Assembly: GCF_030704535.1 (NCBI RefSeq)
Contig: NC_081807.1
Coordinates: 7,404,001 to 7,468,000 of the forward strand
Source: Vitis vinifera
Lineage: Eukaryota > Streptophyta > Magnoliopsida > Vitales > Vitaceae
Direction of reading: 5' to 3'
Length of the DNA: 64,000 nucleotides
This document shows, in pieces, positions 12,781-24,100 of this stretch. Under the pieces are notes generated by a model. The model was not told the origin of the DNA and made no database searches. It saw only the letters and a program-made list of their open reading frames with translations. The position numbers and the translations under genes were made by a program. Numbering within the stretch: position 1 is the first letter of the stretch; each line of letters begins with the position of its first letter.

Positions 12781-14102
12781 GAAACCTGATTGGAATCAAG
12801 TAATTAATATTCAAAAAGTGGCTGCCCATTCTCCATCAGAATCAAAGTGTTGACACAGTTGAAAGTGAATGAAAGCCTTTCCCTTTAACCAAGGCATCAA
12901 CACGACTGAATGTGTATAGAATCTTCTTCATTAAATCAAGGCGTCAACACGCGTAAAGGGGATGAAATTCCTGCTCGCTTCGATGGAGATCTCCCCTCCT
13001 TCCCAGAATAGTGCAGCTGAGTTCCAACCTCCCACCTCAAAAATCTGATTCTAAATGTCTCCGACCTGTTGTGTGTGTAGCTCTCCCGATCTGACCTATG
13101 CGCGTGTTCTTGGAAAATCCGAATTGTGCGTGGACTCCTTCATGCGGCTGTGGAGACTTCCTGAAGTGGTGTGTGGCTATTGGTGCATGGTCCCCATGCT
13201 TGAGATTCAACTAAAGCACATGCATGCATGGATTCCTTCAATGAGATATCCTTAAAAAGATTTTCAGAAAAGTGATGCAAAACCTGTCTAGTCCTCTCTC
13301 ACTGCAAGTCATAGGGTCAGAAAGTCAAGCATGGCCCAGCCCGTACCTCCCTTTCCTAGCTTCATCTTGGCTTCGCTCGATCATGAAACTATCTCACCTT
13401 CGGTTTTTTTTCACTATTTACTCTTCTCTCATTCATGCACCATACATCTTATCTGTAATGATAAATTCAGAATTCAATCTGTTGTTTCAGTCTTAACCTC
13501 AATGATTGCTGGTTGATCCTGAACTTCATGCTTATTTGCCCTTTGTGTAGCTCTTATTTTTTCTTGGATTTGGTGCACGTATTCTGCTGCTATCATATGG
13601 ATCTTGGGAGCAGGCTTACTTGATGAGGCAACATTAAAACTTGACCTTTTTCCCGGCTCGGTGGAGATATTTCTGAGCCTTTTATAAGTGGACGGTACAG
13701 AGAACAGGAATGGAAGACTTCAATATTGGCTTCCCACAGGTTATGGGTCCCGTCTGCGCTGTCTTAATGACATAATCACAGGGCTTGTGAATCTGCTGTT
13801 TCAGATCACACAGAATATGCAGATAACAGAACCTTGTTAGCGCCCTCACCTAATCCTCCTTGAACGTCTGTATAATCAAAAGCCCCTTCCCCTCTTCCCA
13901 AGACGTCAATTTCTTTTTGTATGGAAGTTTCCATATATTCTTCTATGGGCAGCAACTTCTTCCCCTTCCTTGTAGCCGTGTCTTCCTTATATGCATGGTG
14001 GAGGTAACTTTATAAAACAATGCAGATGTCACTTTCCTTTCTCCAAAATTTTGGTGATCTTCCTTCCAAATAGATGGCAGCCCGTTTTTTTAGAGAAATA
14101 AA

Positions 14103-14265
14103 AAATCTTCTTTCCATCCTTCATTCAGCGGTGATCTGCTTTCATTTCTTTAACACTTTAAATCTCCTTTCCATCCTCCATTCAGCCGTGATCTGCTTTC
14201 CTTTCTTTAAGGATATAAATCTTCTTTCCATGTTGCATAGAATATCCCCACATCTATGCAGCCGT
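14103..14265 (+). repeat. Three imperfect tandem units of about 60 bp
   Basis: The unit contains AAATCT(T/C)CTTTCCATCCT followed by CATTCAGC(C/G)GTGATCTGCTTT and a C/T-rich tail. Two good copies and one diverged third copy are visible. A short open frame runs through them, but its repeated peptide (LLSILHSAVICFHFF) looks like repeat translation, not a protein. Confidence 0.65.
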
Positions 14266-14629
14266 GTACATGAAGGATCTTTTCCGATGTGTGCATTCGA
14301 ATCTCATGCCAAAATAAAATAAGAATTAAAATTAGTAAAGGTTATGAAATTGAAAATTAAAACTAATTTAAAATTATGCAATTAAAAACATTATGTCTAT
14401 CATAGGCACACAAAAATAATTAATACATCAGTTTACACAATTAATCATCAATCTCATGCAATATTCTATAAAATAAATAAATAAAAACAAATAACTAACC
14501 AAATAATAATAAATAAATAAATAAAATCAATAGATAAATAAATAAATAAGAAATCGAGTACATGTCAGCATTAAAAGTGCAAATCATGCAAATTATGTAA
14601 GTCATATGGGAATTACCTAAAAGGTAACA

Positions 14630-14765
14630 TATGTGGGCCAGGATGCCTAAGTAGATCTAAAGTGAGTGTGTGTAGGCTAGAAGGTGCCTAGGTGGGTCTA
14701 AGCGGGTCAAGGTGAATCTAAGTGGGCCTAGGGTAGTGCTTAATGGGCCAAGTGTATCTAAAAAA
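14630..14765. repeat. GTGGGCCTAAG-type minisatellite near the element's 3' end
   Basis: Imperfect short units of the kind GGTGCCTA(A)G(G)TGGGTCTAAG repeat here. The same type of block sits at the same relative place, just inside the 3' end, in the related element at 56652-62696. Confidence 0.6.
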
Positions 14766-15616
14766 CTATCCCAAAAATGAATGAAAAACCTAATTCTAAA
14801 TTAGGGCTACCAAAGGTCACAATAAAGGGTCAGATAATCCCTCAACCAAAGTCTCCGAGGTGGCTCAAAAAAGGTAAGTAGTATGAGTAGCTATGGGCCA
14901 CCAAGGAACTACTGTAAAGTATCAAATAAGTATCTAATAGGACATGTGCCAGGAGGACAAAATTGAGGGTCTACAAATATATAATACAATAATATACAAC
15001 AATATAATATAGGTAGATTATCATAATTATTATTACCTCATATTATCACATACATATGTGGTCAATCTTGGAGGGGAAATTGGGTCCTTAATCAGTGCAG
15101 GCCCTTGGGTATTTGCTGGAATAAAAGATGTTGTTAAGGTAAGATTGAAACACATCTTATTCCTTTTCTCTTCAATTTGTTTGTTCAATTCAGTTTGATT
15201 ATAATTTGATGTATCTGATTGAATCTATGCTGGTACTGTTTCAGGCATGGAATATTGAGTCTTATGCCGATCTCTCTCTGGATGGACCAGTTGGGCAAAT
15301 TTATGCTATGGTAGTGGATCATGATATGCTCTTCGTAGGGACAGAGGTAAATTTCTTGATGACTCCTTATATCTAGTGTAACTTTCTATGTCCTGCTCTT
15401 AGGAATGGTAATGATTTGGTATATCATCTGACCCCTGTAAATGACTAATGGAGTCCCAACTTCCCATACTGCTTTACAACCTGAAAATGGCAGTGTGAAA
15501 GAACTTGCTCATTTGAGTCCAACTTTTTTTTTTTTTCTCTTTCGCTATTTCAACATGTTGGGGTCACACTACAAAGTTATTTCTTATTTTTTATTTTTGG
15601 TGCTGCAGAATGGCAC

Positions 15617-15859
15617 TTTGAGATATTAGGAATGCTTTCCTTATATCATTATTTCCTTATATCATTTAGTGTTGAGATATTAGGAATATTGAGATATTAG
15701 GAAAGTTGAGATATTAGGATATTAATTGTTATTTCCTTATGTCATTCTTTTCTTGTATCATTCTTTCCCATTCTTAGAATGACGATACCCTCTATATATA
15801 CTCTATACATGAACGAATGAAAATATGAATGAAAAAATTATCATTTATCAATTTGAACA
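15617..15859 (+). repeat. 5' LTR of the deleted copia element
   Basis: It matches the LTR at 17267-17544 almost throughout and ends ATCAATTTGAACA next to the primer-binding site. It is about 35 bp shorter because one block of the internal TTGAGATATTAGGAA repeat is missing, and its first bases are damaged. Confidence 0.85.
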
Positions 15860-15873
15860 TGGTATCAAAGCCA
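15860..15873 (+). other. Retrotransposon primer-binding site
   Basis: TGGTATCAAAGCCA directly follows the 5' LTR and differs by one base from the site complementary to plant initiator Met-tRNA used by many copia elements. Confidence 0.75.
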
Positions 15874-17266
15874 GGAAACTGAAATCCTGAATATTTTGTC
15901 ACTATGGTAGTCCGACAGTGATCAACCATCCTAAGACAAGCCCTAATATTGATAAGTCAACCTTCAAATGCACTCACTGCAATAAGACTGATCCCACCAA
16001 TCTGGATATCCCACAATTTCAAAGCAACGACTCTTGGTATGATCAGGAAAAAAAATGAGGAACCGAGGGTTTGAACCATGGACCTTTAAATCATGTTTAG
16101 GTTATCAACACTTTGTTATTAATGATAATAATCGTGATCAACTGAAGAAGGATTCCAAGAAAACCTCGATTGCAACTATTGTCGAAATAAAAACAAAGGC
16201 TAATGTTGCTGAGAAAGCCTTTGCATTGGTAGCCGCTATAGATCATGGTGGTAAGTTTTTAAATACTTTTACACCTGTTATTAATAGTGCATGGATAATT
16301 GATTCTGGTGCTACAGATCATATGACTTTTGATTCTAAACAGGTTTCAACCCTTAGACCTTCCTCACAAAAAATTGTTTCCACAGCCAATGGTAACACAA
16401 CCCCAGTCATTGGGGAAGGATCCTTAACTCTTACTAATACTTTGAATTTGGATTCTGTTTTAGTTGTTCCATCTTTAGATTACAGGAGACTGGGATGTCG
16501 GGATGTCAACCTGTTAATACACCAATAGAAGAAGGTTTGAAATTGTGTGTTGAGCTTAATCAAGTATCAATCGATAAGGGAAGATACCAGAGACTTGTGG
16601 GGAGATTAATGTACTTAGCTCATACAAGACTAGATCTTACTTATGCATTGAGTGTAGTGAGTCAATACATGCATAATCCTAGAGAGCAACATATGAATGC
16701 AGTCATGCGTATTTTGAGGTATTTGAAGAAGGCTCCTGAGAAGGGAATTTTGTTCGCTAAAAATGTTGATCATCGAAGTATAGAAGTATATACTGATGCT
16801 GATTGGGCCGGTGCAGTGGATGATAGGTGATCTACATCTGGTTACTTTACCTTTGTAGGTGGTAATCTTGTAACATGGAAAAGTAAGAAGCAAAATGTCA
16901 TCGCTCGTTCAAGTGCAGAAGCGGAATTTAGAGGTATGGCTCTAGGACTTTGTGAGACATTATGGCTAAGACTCCTCTTACAGGATTTAGGTTACCTATC
17001 TAGGCAACCAATCCGATTGTTTTGTGACAATAAAGCCGCGTGTGACATTGCTCATAATCCAGTACAACATGATCGTACAAAGCATGTCGAGGTGGATAGA
17101 TTCTTCATTAAGGAAAAGTTGGATGATAAGATTGTGAAATTGCCTAAGATTCGATCAGAAGATCAATTGACCAATATCCTTACCAAAGCTGTCTCAAGTC
17201 AAGTGTTCTCAAATTTTTTAGACAAGTTGGGCATGTGTGACATTTATGCACCAACTTGAGGGGGAG

Positions 17267-17544
17267 TGTTGAGATATTAGGAATGTTTTCCTTATATCAT
17301 TATTTCCTTATATCATTTAGTGTTGAGATATTAGGAATGTTTAAATATTAGGAAAGTTGAGATATTATGAATATTGAGATATTAGGAAAGTTGAGATATT
17401 AGGATATTAATTGTTATTTCCTTATGTCATTCTTTCCTTGTATCATTTTTTCCCATTCTTAGAATGGCGATACCCTCTATATATACTCTATACATGAACG
17501 AATGAAAATATGAATGAAAAAACTATCATTTATCAATTTGAACA
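17267..17544 (+). repeat. 3' LTR of the deleted copia element
   Basis: It starts TGTTGAGATATTAGG just after the polypurine tract and ends TTGAACA, as expected for TG...CA ends. It contains several short TTGAGATATTAGGAA units. CTATATATACTC, near 17475-17490, is a probable LTR TATA region. Confidence 0.88.
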
Positions 17545-18496
17545 ATATATGCATGGAAACCCAATAAGGAAACCAATGCTTTTGAGCTGGCTACAACATT
17601 GGGAGGTCACAATTGTGCTGTGGTTTCGCTCACAGTTGGTGGTGGGAGGCTATATTATGGTTCATTAAAATATGCAGTTAATGTTATTTGACTTAATGAT
17701 AGTCTTTAACACTGCTCAGTTGTTCCATTGTCATGGTTTATAATATTTCTTGGTAAAATGTGTATACAAAAGTGATTATTATATTCCTTTCAGATGTGAG
17801 ATCTTAATACATTACAGTGCATTCATACTCTGAAGGAGCATGCATCAGTTGTGATGTCTCTTGGTTGTTGGGGTCCCTATTTGATATTATGTTCATTGGA
17901 CCAAACGATTAAGGTCAGTTTCATTTCTGATTACAATTATTACATTCACCATGGATATTAGACTGGATGTCTGAAGCTGCTACTGAAGCTGGCAACTTGG
18001 AAGAACATGTAAGTTATTGTCTCATTTCTTTTTATATCTTAATTTATGCATGGTGGATTTTGGTTTACTTCTAGGAACCTTTTTATCAAGGGAATGTGAG
18101 CGGTACTGCTGATATATTTCTGTTATAATGCTGTTATATTCTGCTTCTTGTTATAGGGTGTGCTTGCACTTTTCGGTATGTTCAATTCAGAAGGAAAACC
18201 AATATTGTTGTGCTCTTGCAATGACAATTCTGTTCGGCTATATGAATTACCATCGTGAGTATAACCATTACTTTCTAGGTTGTATTTCTCTTCATAATTC
18301 CATTATTCTTCCTTGCTTCTTGGTGGACTAATTTTATTTGTTGTGGCATAGATTCACCGAGAGGGCCAGGATTTTTGCAAAGGAAGAAGTCCGAGCGATT
18401 CAAATAGGTCCTGGGGGACTCTTTTTCATTGGGGATGGAACTGGACAAGTTGATGTTTGGAAATGGCAGGCGGAGCCAACTTCATTGGCATCCTGA

Positions 18497-19639
18497 ATGA
18501 TGGAAGGCAGATGTCATCTCCATAAAGACATTCTCTGTTTCTTGTTTTGTTCCTTCATGTTCATGATATTTCTGTTGAAAACTTTATAGAGGCTTTTAGT
18601 AGCTTGTGAATATAATCATGACACGAAGAATTGTCTTTATAGTATTCTTACAAACTGTAAATTTGTAATCATCATTCATTCAATGAAAATTCATTGTCAT
18701 ATTAGTATTTCCATTTTCAACTATTTGTTTTGGGGGTTACTCCTAATTTTGCTTGAATTGTTCCTAGGTCTTGCTTCATTTACCATTGCTGCCAAGTCTT
18801 GCTTGGAATCTAGTGTTTGAACCACTGTATTTTTAAGAGTCGCAGAAAAATTGTGGATCCAATGTTGGGGTGGTCAATACTTAGTCCCACCTCATTGATA
18901 ACTGTGTAAACTAGTTACACCCAAGTTCAGTAGTGAAAGTTTATTTACATGGATTCAGGATATATGAAGGGAAACAATGTCCTCTTTGTTGATAAAATAC
19001 ACCAATGTTTTAGTTTAAAACTAATGAGGTTTGTAGCTGATGTTAAAAATTTTTATGTTGGTTTTGACATAATCTGGGAGTTCTTAGTGCTATAGCCTGG
19101 CTGACGGAAAAAATTGACCTCATCTGCCTCTCCAGCATATATTAAACCAGGATTTGCAGTCCATACAGTGTCTATATGGCCTGCCCCATATATATGCCAG
19201 TTCCAGGTCTGTTAGTTTTAAGTTTAGACACTTGTGAGAGAAGTTGCCAAGAAGAATGGAAACATAGGTATTAGTTACAGTCTTACAGACAATGACAATG
19301 GTTGCAGTACCTTCTATTTAGGTCTGGGCAAGTGCAACTTCAACAAGCTTGTGGAGGGGTGTGGAGGAATGATTACTAGTTGAATTCTTTTGAACTCCTT
19401 CAGTCTCAGGGAGAAATTGTGAAGTCTAGATGACTAAAAGGATGAGGATGTTCAATATTGTTTTGAAAGATCAAAAGTCATGGCTACCGGTGATCAACCC
19501 TAGAATAACTGATTCTATCAACTCATGGAAAAGCAACGGTAAAAAAATTGTATGTTTGGAGCTTTGTTGGGCTCTTGCTAACAATATCAGATGAAGCAGA
19601 GGGGAAGAAATGTATCGGCTTGAGCCACTTTTCTTTTAT
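18497..19639. other. Intergenic DNA after the ZFWD copy; first part shared with the right arm
   Basis: From 18497 to about 18830 this matches, in reverse, the DNA at about 30840-31098 downstream of the intact ZFWD gene (CATTCAATGAAAATTCATT and the CATTTACCATTGCT stretch). The rest shows no gene that I recognise. Confidence 0.6.
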
Positions 19640-19866
19640 AGTGAATTCCATGCTTGAGATGTTGCTTGTTGAAGATAGTTGAAATCTTTCTGATAATTCA
19701 CAAACCTTATAAACCAAAAGTAAGAATCTTTCAACAACTTTTTTTTTTCAACACTGAAAATTTGCATGAAAACTATTGTAAATCCTCCTATCTGAAGAAT
19801 CCAAGGCCCCAAACTCAACTTTCTTTTCACAGTTTCAGAGATCTTAGGCCCCAATCTCACCACAGT
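19640..19866 (-). pseudogene. GEM-like GRAM-domain gene relic with internal deletion
   Basis: On the minus strand it reads VRLGPKISETVKRKLSLGPW and continues to KKKLLK, matching the start of exon 3 of the gene at 20125-21047. It then jumps directly to YFWFIRFVNYQKDFNYLQQA, which matches the last exon. About 45 codons of exon 3, the intron and the start of exon 4 are gone, while the fused frame stays open. A simple deletion is the easiest explanation. The first exons were not found. It lies about 260 bp beyond the end of the intact copy, in the same orientation. Confidence 0.8.
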
Positions 19867-20124
19867 TTCAACAAATTGTGTTTGGTTGTTGAGAACCTTG
19901 GGATGATGAAATATTTCTTCTCCCCAAGCTACTCAAGTACAAGCACAATTATCACTTTGGAACAACTTGTTCGATGACTGACTAGAAAATAAGGGTTGAA
20001 AAATTGGAGATCAATTTCTCATTAACAAAAAAAAATTTGTACAAAGCCTTTGACTATGCAGAGCTTCATCAGGTTCATGTAATTACATTTGTGGAAGCGG
20101 GAGGGAAGAACTTATTGACTTGAA

Positions 20125-21047
20125 TCACTTCTGGACTGGATTTTGTACTTGAGAGATTGCCTGTCGAAGATAGCTGAAAGCTTTCTGGTAATTCAAGAAT
20201 CCCATAAACCAGAAGTCAAAGTTATCCATAGTAACAATTTCCATGTACTTCTGAGAAGGTTTTTTCACATTCTCGCCTTGATTGGCTCTCTTTATCTTTC
20301 TTAGTGGGATAGAGACCTGCACAAAAGAAAACGAATTTACTTAGATGTTCAAAAATCATGGAAAGAGAGATGGGTTGACATGGAGAGAGTAATGTGAGTA
20401 ACCCACCTTGTAATGGATTCTAACTAATTCACCATTTGGAGAAGAAAATTTGATTGATCTTTCACTACAAAAGGCAACTCTTTGAGTAGATATAAAGAGG
20501 AGGCCAGCTATAGGGCCTGCTGTTGTCGATAAATAGCATTGGGAAACCTTCAATAGCTTTTCTCCTTCTCTAACACCAAAATTTTGCTTGAAAACTCTTT
20601 TCACTCCCCCAATTTGAAGAATCCTAGCCCCCAAGCTCAACTTTCCCTTCACCGTTTCAGAGAACTTAAGCCCTAATCTCACTGCAGTTTCATAAATGAA
20701 AGATAGTTAAAATCAGGATGTTCATAATTCTTAAATAAACTGTAGCAAAAAAGAAACAGTTACAAACTTACCATGCTCTCGGACTCCATCCACAAAATTG
20801 TCTGCCTTCTTCCTGTTATTGTTCATCCTATAATTCATTGAATTCATTTTTTCTGCAATTTCAAGGCAAACCCATTGGTAAAACAACTTCCATTCTGAAG
20901 TCCTCTATAACTAAAACAACTGATAAACAAAGTGAAAAAAGGAGTTTTACTTGGAATTATTGCCCCAGAGCCATTTGGAGGAGATGGCTTATCGTATTGG
21001 CAACTGACTGGGATTCCAATAATGTGTTCTTGGAGCTGGTTCGTCAT
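20125..21047 (-). CDS. GEM-like protein with GRAM domain (4 exons, 214 aa)
   Basis: Exons by eye on the minus strand: 21047-20951, 20852-20772, 20681-20407 and 20316-20125. They join to 645 nt (214 aa plus stop) with consistent phases, GT donors and CAG acceptors. The N-terminus is MTNQLQEHIIGIPVSCQY. A basic stretch RMNNNRKKADNFVDGVREH leads into the GRAM domain, about residues 60-140, with VRLGLKFSETVKGKLSLGAR, QCYLSTTAGPIAGLLFISTQ and RVAFCSERSIKF. It then continues with IPLRKIKRANQGENV and ends FDFWFMGFLNYQKAFSYL. This is the layout of plant GEM-like (GLABRA2 expression modulator-related) proteins, and the length is close to the usual 220. GRAM domains generally bind membrane lipids. GEM relatives have been linked to ABA and development, but the role of this gene is not shown here. 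It lies in the left arm of the inverted duplication and is the only GEM-like copy here without visible damage. Confidence 0.85.
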
Positions 21048-24000
21048 ATTTCTAGAAGTGCTGCAATTGAGTATCTCTATCTCCAACTGACTTGTCTGCA
21101 ACAAGTAAGCCTTGAATGCTCTACTTTCAAGAGATTGAAGAAACCTGTAAAATGCATGTGCATTTAAAGGGATAGAAATGGTGGGTGAATGTTTTAACTT
21201 TTAGTTGGTGACTCATCCGTTGCTCATCAACATGCATAAAGGCACAGATGCATGAGCTTTTTGAAAACATAACTCTACTTAAAAACAGTCTGAGATGACG
21301 GTGTGTTCGGCCATTTTTGAAAAGCTATTGTAAGAAGGACCTATTCTTCTTTTGTTCAATTCTCCAACAAATTGCAAGAAAGGTGTATTTGGTTAAATAC
21401 GGTTGGACACATAAATAATATTATACATATTTGGTCAGCAGTTACAGTCTTCCTTTTTTTAAGCTGACTCAGAGTGCATGAAGATGCATCTTTTTGTGTT
21501 GGCTTTTTAGCTTTCTGATGCCATTCCTCTTTTAATTCTATATGAAAAAAGGGAAATGAGAAGGCATTACATCAACCAAATTACAAGCTGCAAGATAAGA
21601 TATTTTAATGGTTTCACAGAGGAAGATTGAAAAAAACTACCAAACTAAACAACCTCTTTGTTCTAGAAGGTTGAAAATGGAATGGGACTCAGACACAAGA
21701 TCTCAGGAATTGCCCGAGCATTTGTGATTCTACAGCTCAAGATGGAGTTCACAGCAATCGTGGGAACAACCAGACCCGTTCTAGACAAAAAAAACTCTTG
21801 ATAGCTTGGATTCACAGAAGAATGAAATTCTTGGAGATTTCTCAAGTGAAGAAAAGGAAAGACCCTCAAAGAAAGGAGCATCCTATGAATTCGAGTGTTG
21901 ATTGAAGTGGTCAGAAAAGGAAAACTCACTATTCATAAACCTGATAGGACCAACCTACCATGTGCTTATGCTTTTTAGCAGTCCTTTTATCTTCCCTTTT
22001 ATCCTCATCCTTAGATTTTGAGGAAAAGGGGTTGTAGACCGGGCTGATTAACGATGCTTCACCCTTTTCCAAATGTCAATCTCTACATAAAACCACAAAA
22101 TATTTTAGAGTCTAAGGCCTATGTTGAATGACACAGTTTTGATGAACAATACAATGAATCTTTCATATATCACAACATCCATGGGACCCCAGCAAGATTC
22201 ATAATGAATCCTTTATTCCCCACAGAATACTGATGTTGTGGATTTGGGTGGCCCATTGCCTTGCTTTAAGGGACTCCAACATGATTCATTATCCTAAATC
22301 TCAATGAGAACTTGTGAAGTTTGGAGAATCTGGAACAAAGGGGGTCCACGAAAATTGGTGCCAGTAAAAAAATAAATAATAGTAAAGAAAGAAATCATCA
22401 AAATTTTGGTCTTGTTCCTCAGGCGGTCTTTAGTATTGTTTAAAGGGAGAAGCATAATTCAGATCCTATGAATTTTGACACAAAAATGAGACCTAATATT
22501 GGTAAGACAAAACCCCACCAGATAATAATGGCTACTTTTTTGGCAGGCATGACATGTTAGCTGTTGGAAGGGAAGATTCACTTTTATTTGGGACTTGCTA
22601 TTTCTATAAAAGCAATAGAAAGGAAACTCCCTGTGCATAGGAAGAGCCAGCCCTTCTAAGTAAACTCACTAACTTGAAAAGCAGACAAATCTAGTTCCAA
22701 GTTTGATAGACAAGCAAGTTATGTTTCGGTATTTCAATCAGTAGGCCTGAGAATGGACACATAGAAATGTATAACATTCATTATAAGTTTATAAAGCCAA
22801 TTACAGACAAGGCTTTTCATAACTTACAGAGGAACACACATAACAGCCTATGACATTCAAGTGCCTTAAGATATAATCAAATGTAACATAAGAGGAAAAT
22901 AAAATAAATTCACACATTAACATGCAGGACAAGAGCAACTTTCTTTTTCATCAGCAGTTTCACCAATTGCAAAGTTCCCACAATCATAATTGAAATACAA
23001 TTCATTGGTCTTAAGCTAACGACATTCTTCTGTCAAGTCCTAACTCAACATGCCATACCAGCTTAACACTCCACTCAAGCACCCATGTGAATATCTTGAA
23101 TGCCCTGAACTGGTCTCAATAGAGGACTTTATGGAACAATAACAAACTGATGGCTTGTATTCATGTTCATCAACTCAATGAAAACAGATTGAATCTCTAT
23201 TCAGATGACAATACAACATGTTTCCCCTATCTCTTCATAGACTGGTAGCAATAATCAGTGCAGCCTGATTGACACAAAACAACCGATACTGGTCAGGCAA
23301 GTCATATGTTTTAAGAATTACAAAGAGAAATGTCAATTAAACATTCTCATAACTAATCAATTGACTTGTGCATTACTCCCAGTAGATGAACCTGAAATTG
23401 TTGTGAATACTTTGATTCCCAAGAAATGAGATGTTCTCCAATTTCTGTTTCATGGGACAACTGGCACACTTGGAATCAGGTGACAAGATTGATCATGTAG
23501 TTCAATATCCAATTATGACATTGGAATTGCTATTTGATTTCCCCTAGTCCAATTTGGAAATGAGATGAAATTGCTTGAGATTGCTATTAGTGTTTTTGTT
23601 TGCCAATGGTTATAACAATCAACATCAATATCTCTACCCAAAAGAGAGAAAATGAACTCATATTATCGAGACTGACAAGCTTGACTAATCAATCTTGGAT
23701 TGTTTGACGTAATGAACTTGCACTGCAGTTGAGAATCTGGCACTGTTTGATGCTTCCTAGAAACAATGAAACTTGTCCCGAGAGACAAATCTGAATCTCC
23801 TTATGATTAGAAAAAGCTAGGGGTATTTTCATGCAAACTTCTTAGAAAATCAAAATGTAAAAGGGCAATTCTGACATCAAGTGGAGGAAGTGATTAGTTC
23901 TTCCAAACTGCCATAACATAACCATGACCAAAGGAAAGTTTCACTTAAGCATCTCATGATAATTGAAATATCTTGGTTTACCTATAGCCCTGCTCCAAAT

Positions 24001-24100
24001 TGACCCTTGGAACATCCAATTGAGCTAGAAACCAATAATTGATTGTATGCCCTAATATGCAAGTGTCTTGAGTTTGTATGCTATTGCCTCACCCTCATTT
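21048..24100. repeat. Left-arm intergenic segment of the inverted duplication
   Basis: No gene is supported. From about 22290 to 24100 the sequence is matched in reverse by 26046-27440. From about 21470 to 23790 it is matched in reverse by 29465-30900. About 21048-22280 is absent from the 26-28 kb arm but partly present in the 29.5-30.9 kb copy. Open frames on either strand here are short and contain no recognisable domain. Confidence 0.75.

Larger units (their letters stand above)
10226..14975 (+). mobile_element. Large LTR-type element (TGTGGACCC...GGGTCTACA), probably a giant solo LTR or non-coding LTR derivative
   Basis: The element starts TGTGGACCCGCATTTTTCAC and ends AAAATTGAGGGTCTACA, so it has TG...CA ends with a 9-bp near-inverted repeat. 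It is flanked by a perfect 5-bp duplication AATAT (10221-10225 and 14976-14980), as LTR-element integration makes. A related element with the same two ends lies at 56652-62696. Across 4750 bp I found no gag or pol. Internal parts are A-rich with many diverged short repeats, a pyrimidine-rich stretch at 12195-12360, tandem repeats at 14103-14265 and a GTGGGCC-rich block near 14640-14760. Small open frames inside (for example 12195-12395 and 13055-13496) have no recognisable domain. A solo LTR, a non-autonomous LARD-like element or a single element with lost internal DNA would all fit. Confidence 0.8.
15617..17544 (+). mobile_element. Internally deleted Ty1/copia retrotransposon inside exon 4 of the ZFWD copy
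   Basis: Two LTRs (15617-15859 and 17267-17544) flank a short interior. A primer-binding site like that for initiator Met-tRNA (TGGTATCAAAGCCA) follows the 5' LTR, and a polypurine tract (GAGGGGGAG) precedes the 3' LTR. Frame 16055-16528 has the copia protease motif DSGATDHM. The sequence then jumps to the end of reverse transcriptase and RNase H (GRLMYLAHTRLDLTYALSVV, VYTDADWAG, and on to 17259 with LFCDNKAACDIAHNP and DQLTNILTKA). Integrase and most of reverse transcriptase are deleted. An in-frame TGA at 16828 breaks the RNase H part. It cannot transpose by itself. No clean target duplication was found, and the 5' LTR seems to have lost its first bases. Confidence 0.88.
15057..18496 (+). 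pseudogene. Truncated ZFWD (CCCH zinc finger/WD40) gene copy, interrupted by a copia element
   Basis: This is an inverted, broken copy of the intact gene at 31099-33616. It starts inside exon 2, so both zinc fingers, the start codon and the promoter are missing. Recognisable pieces: exon 2 remainder 15057-15138, exon 3 15245-15346 (same 102-nt length as the intact gene), the first bases of exon 4 from 15609, then a copia insertion. Exon 4 resumes at 17545 with GGRLYYGSLK and decays where the intact gene has MDNTIRV. Exon 5 is near 17795-17913, a shortened exon 6 near 17964-18009, exon 7 near 18157-18254 and exon 8 ends with a stop at about 18496. Exons 7 and 8 are still open and similar to the intact gene. 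The insertion, exon damage and missing 5' end make a full product impossible. Confidence 0.88.

Noticed and set aside
12195..13516. Cluster of small plus-strand frames in the first large LTR-type element
   Set aside because: They are short, overlap in part and derive from pyrimidine-rich or repetitive DNA. No motif supports coding.
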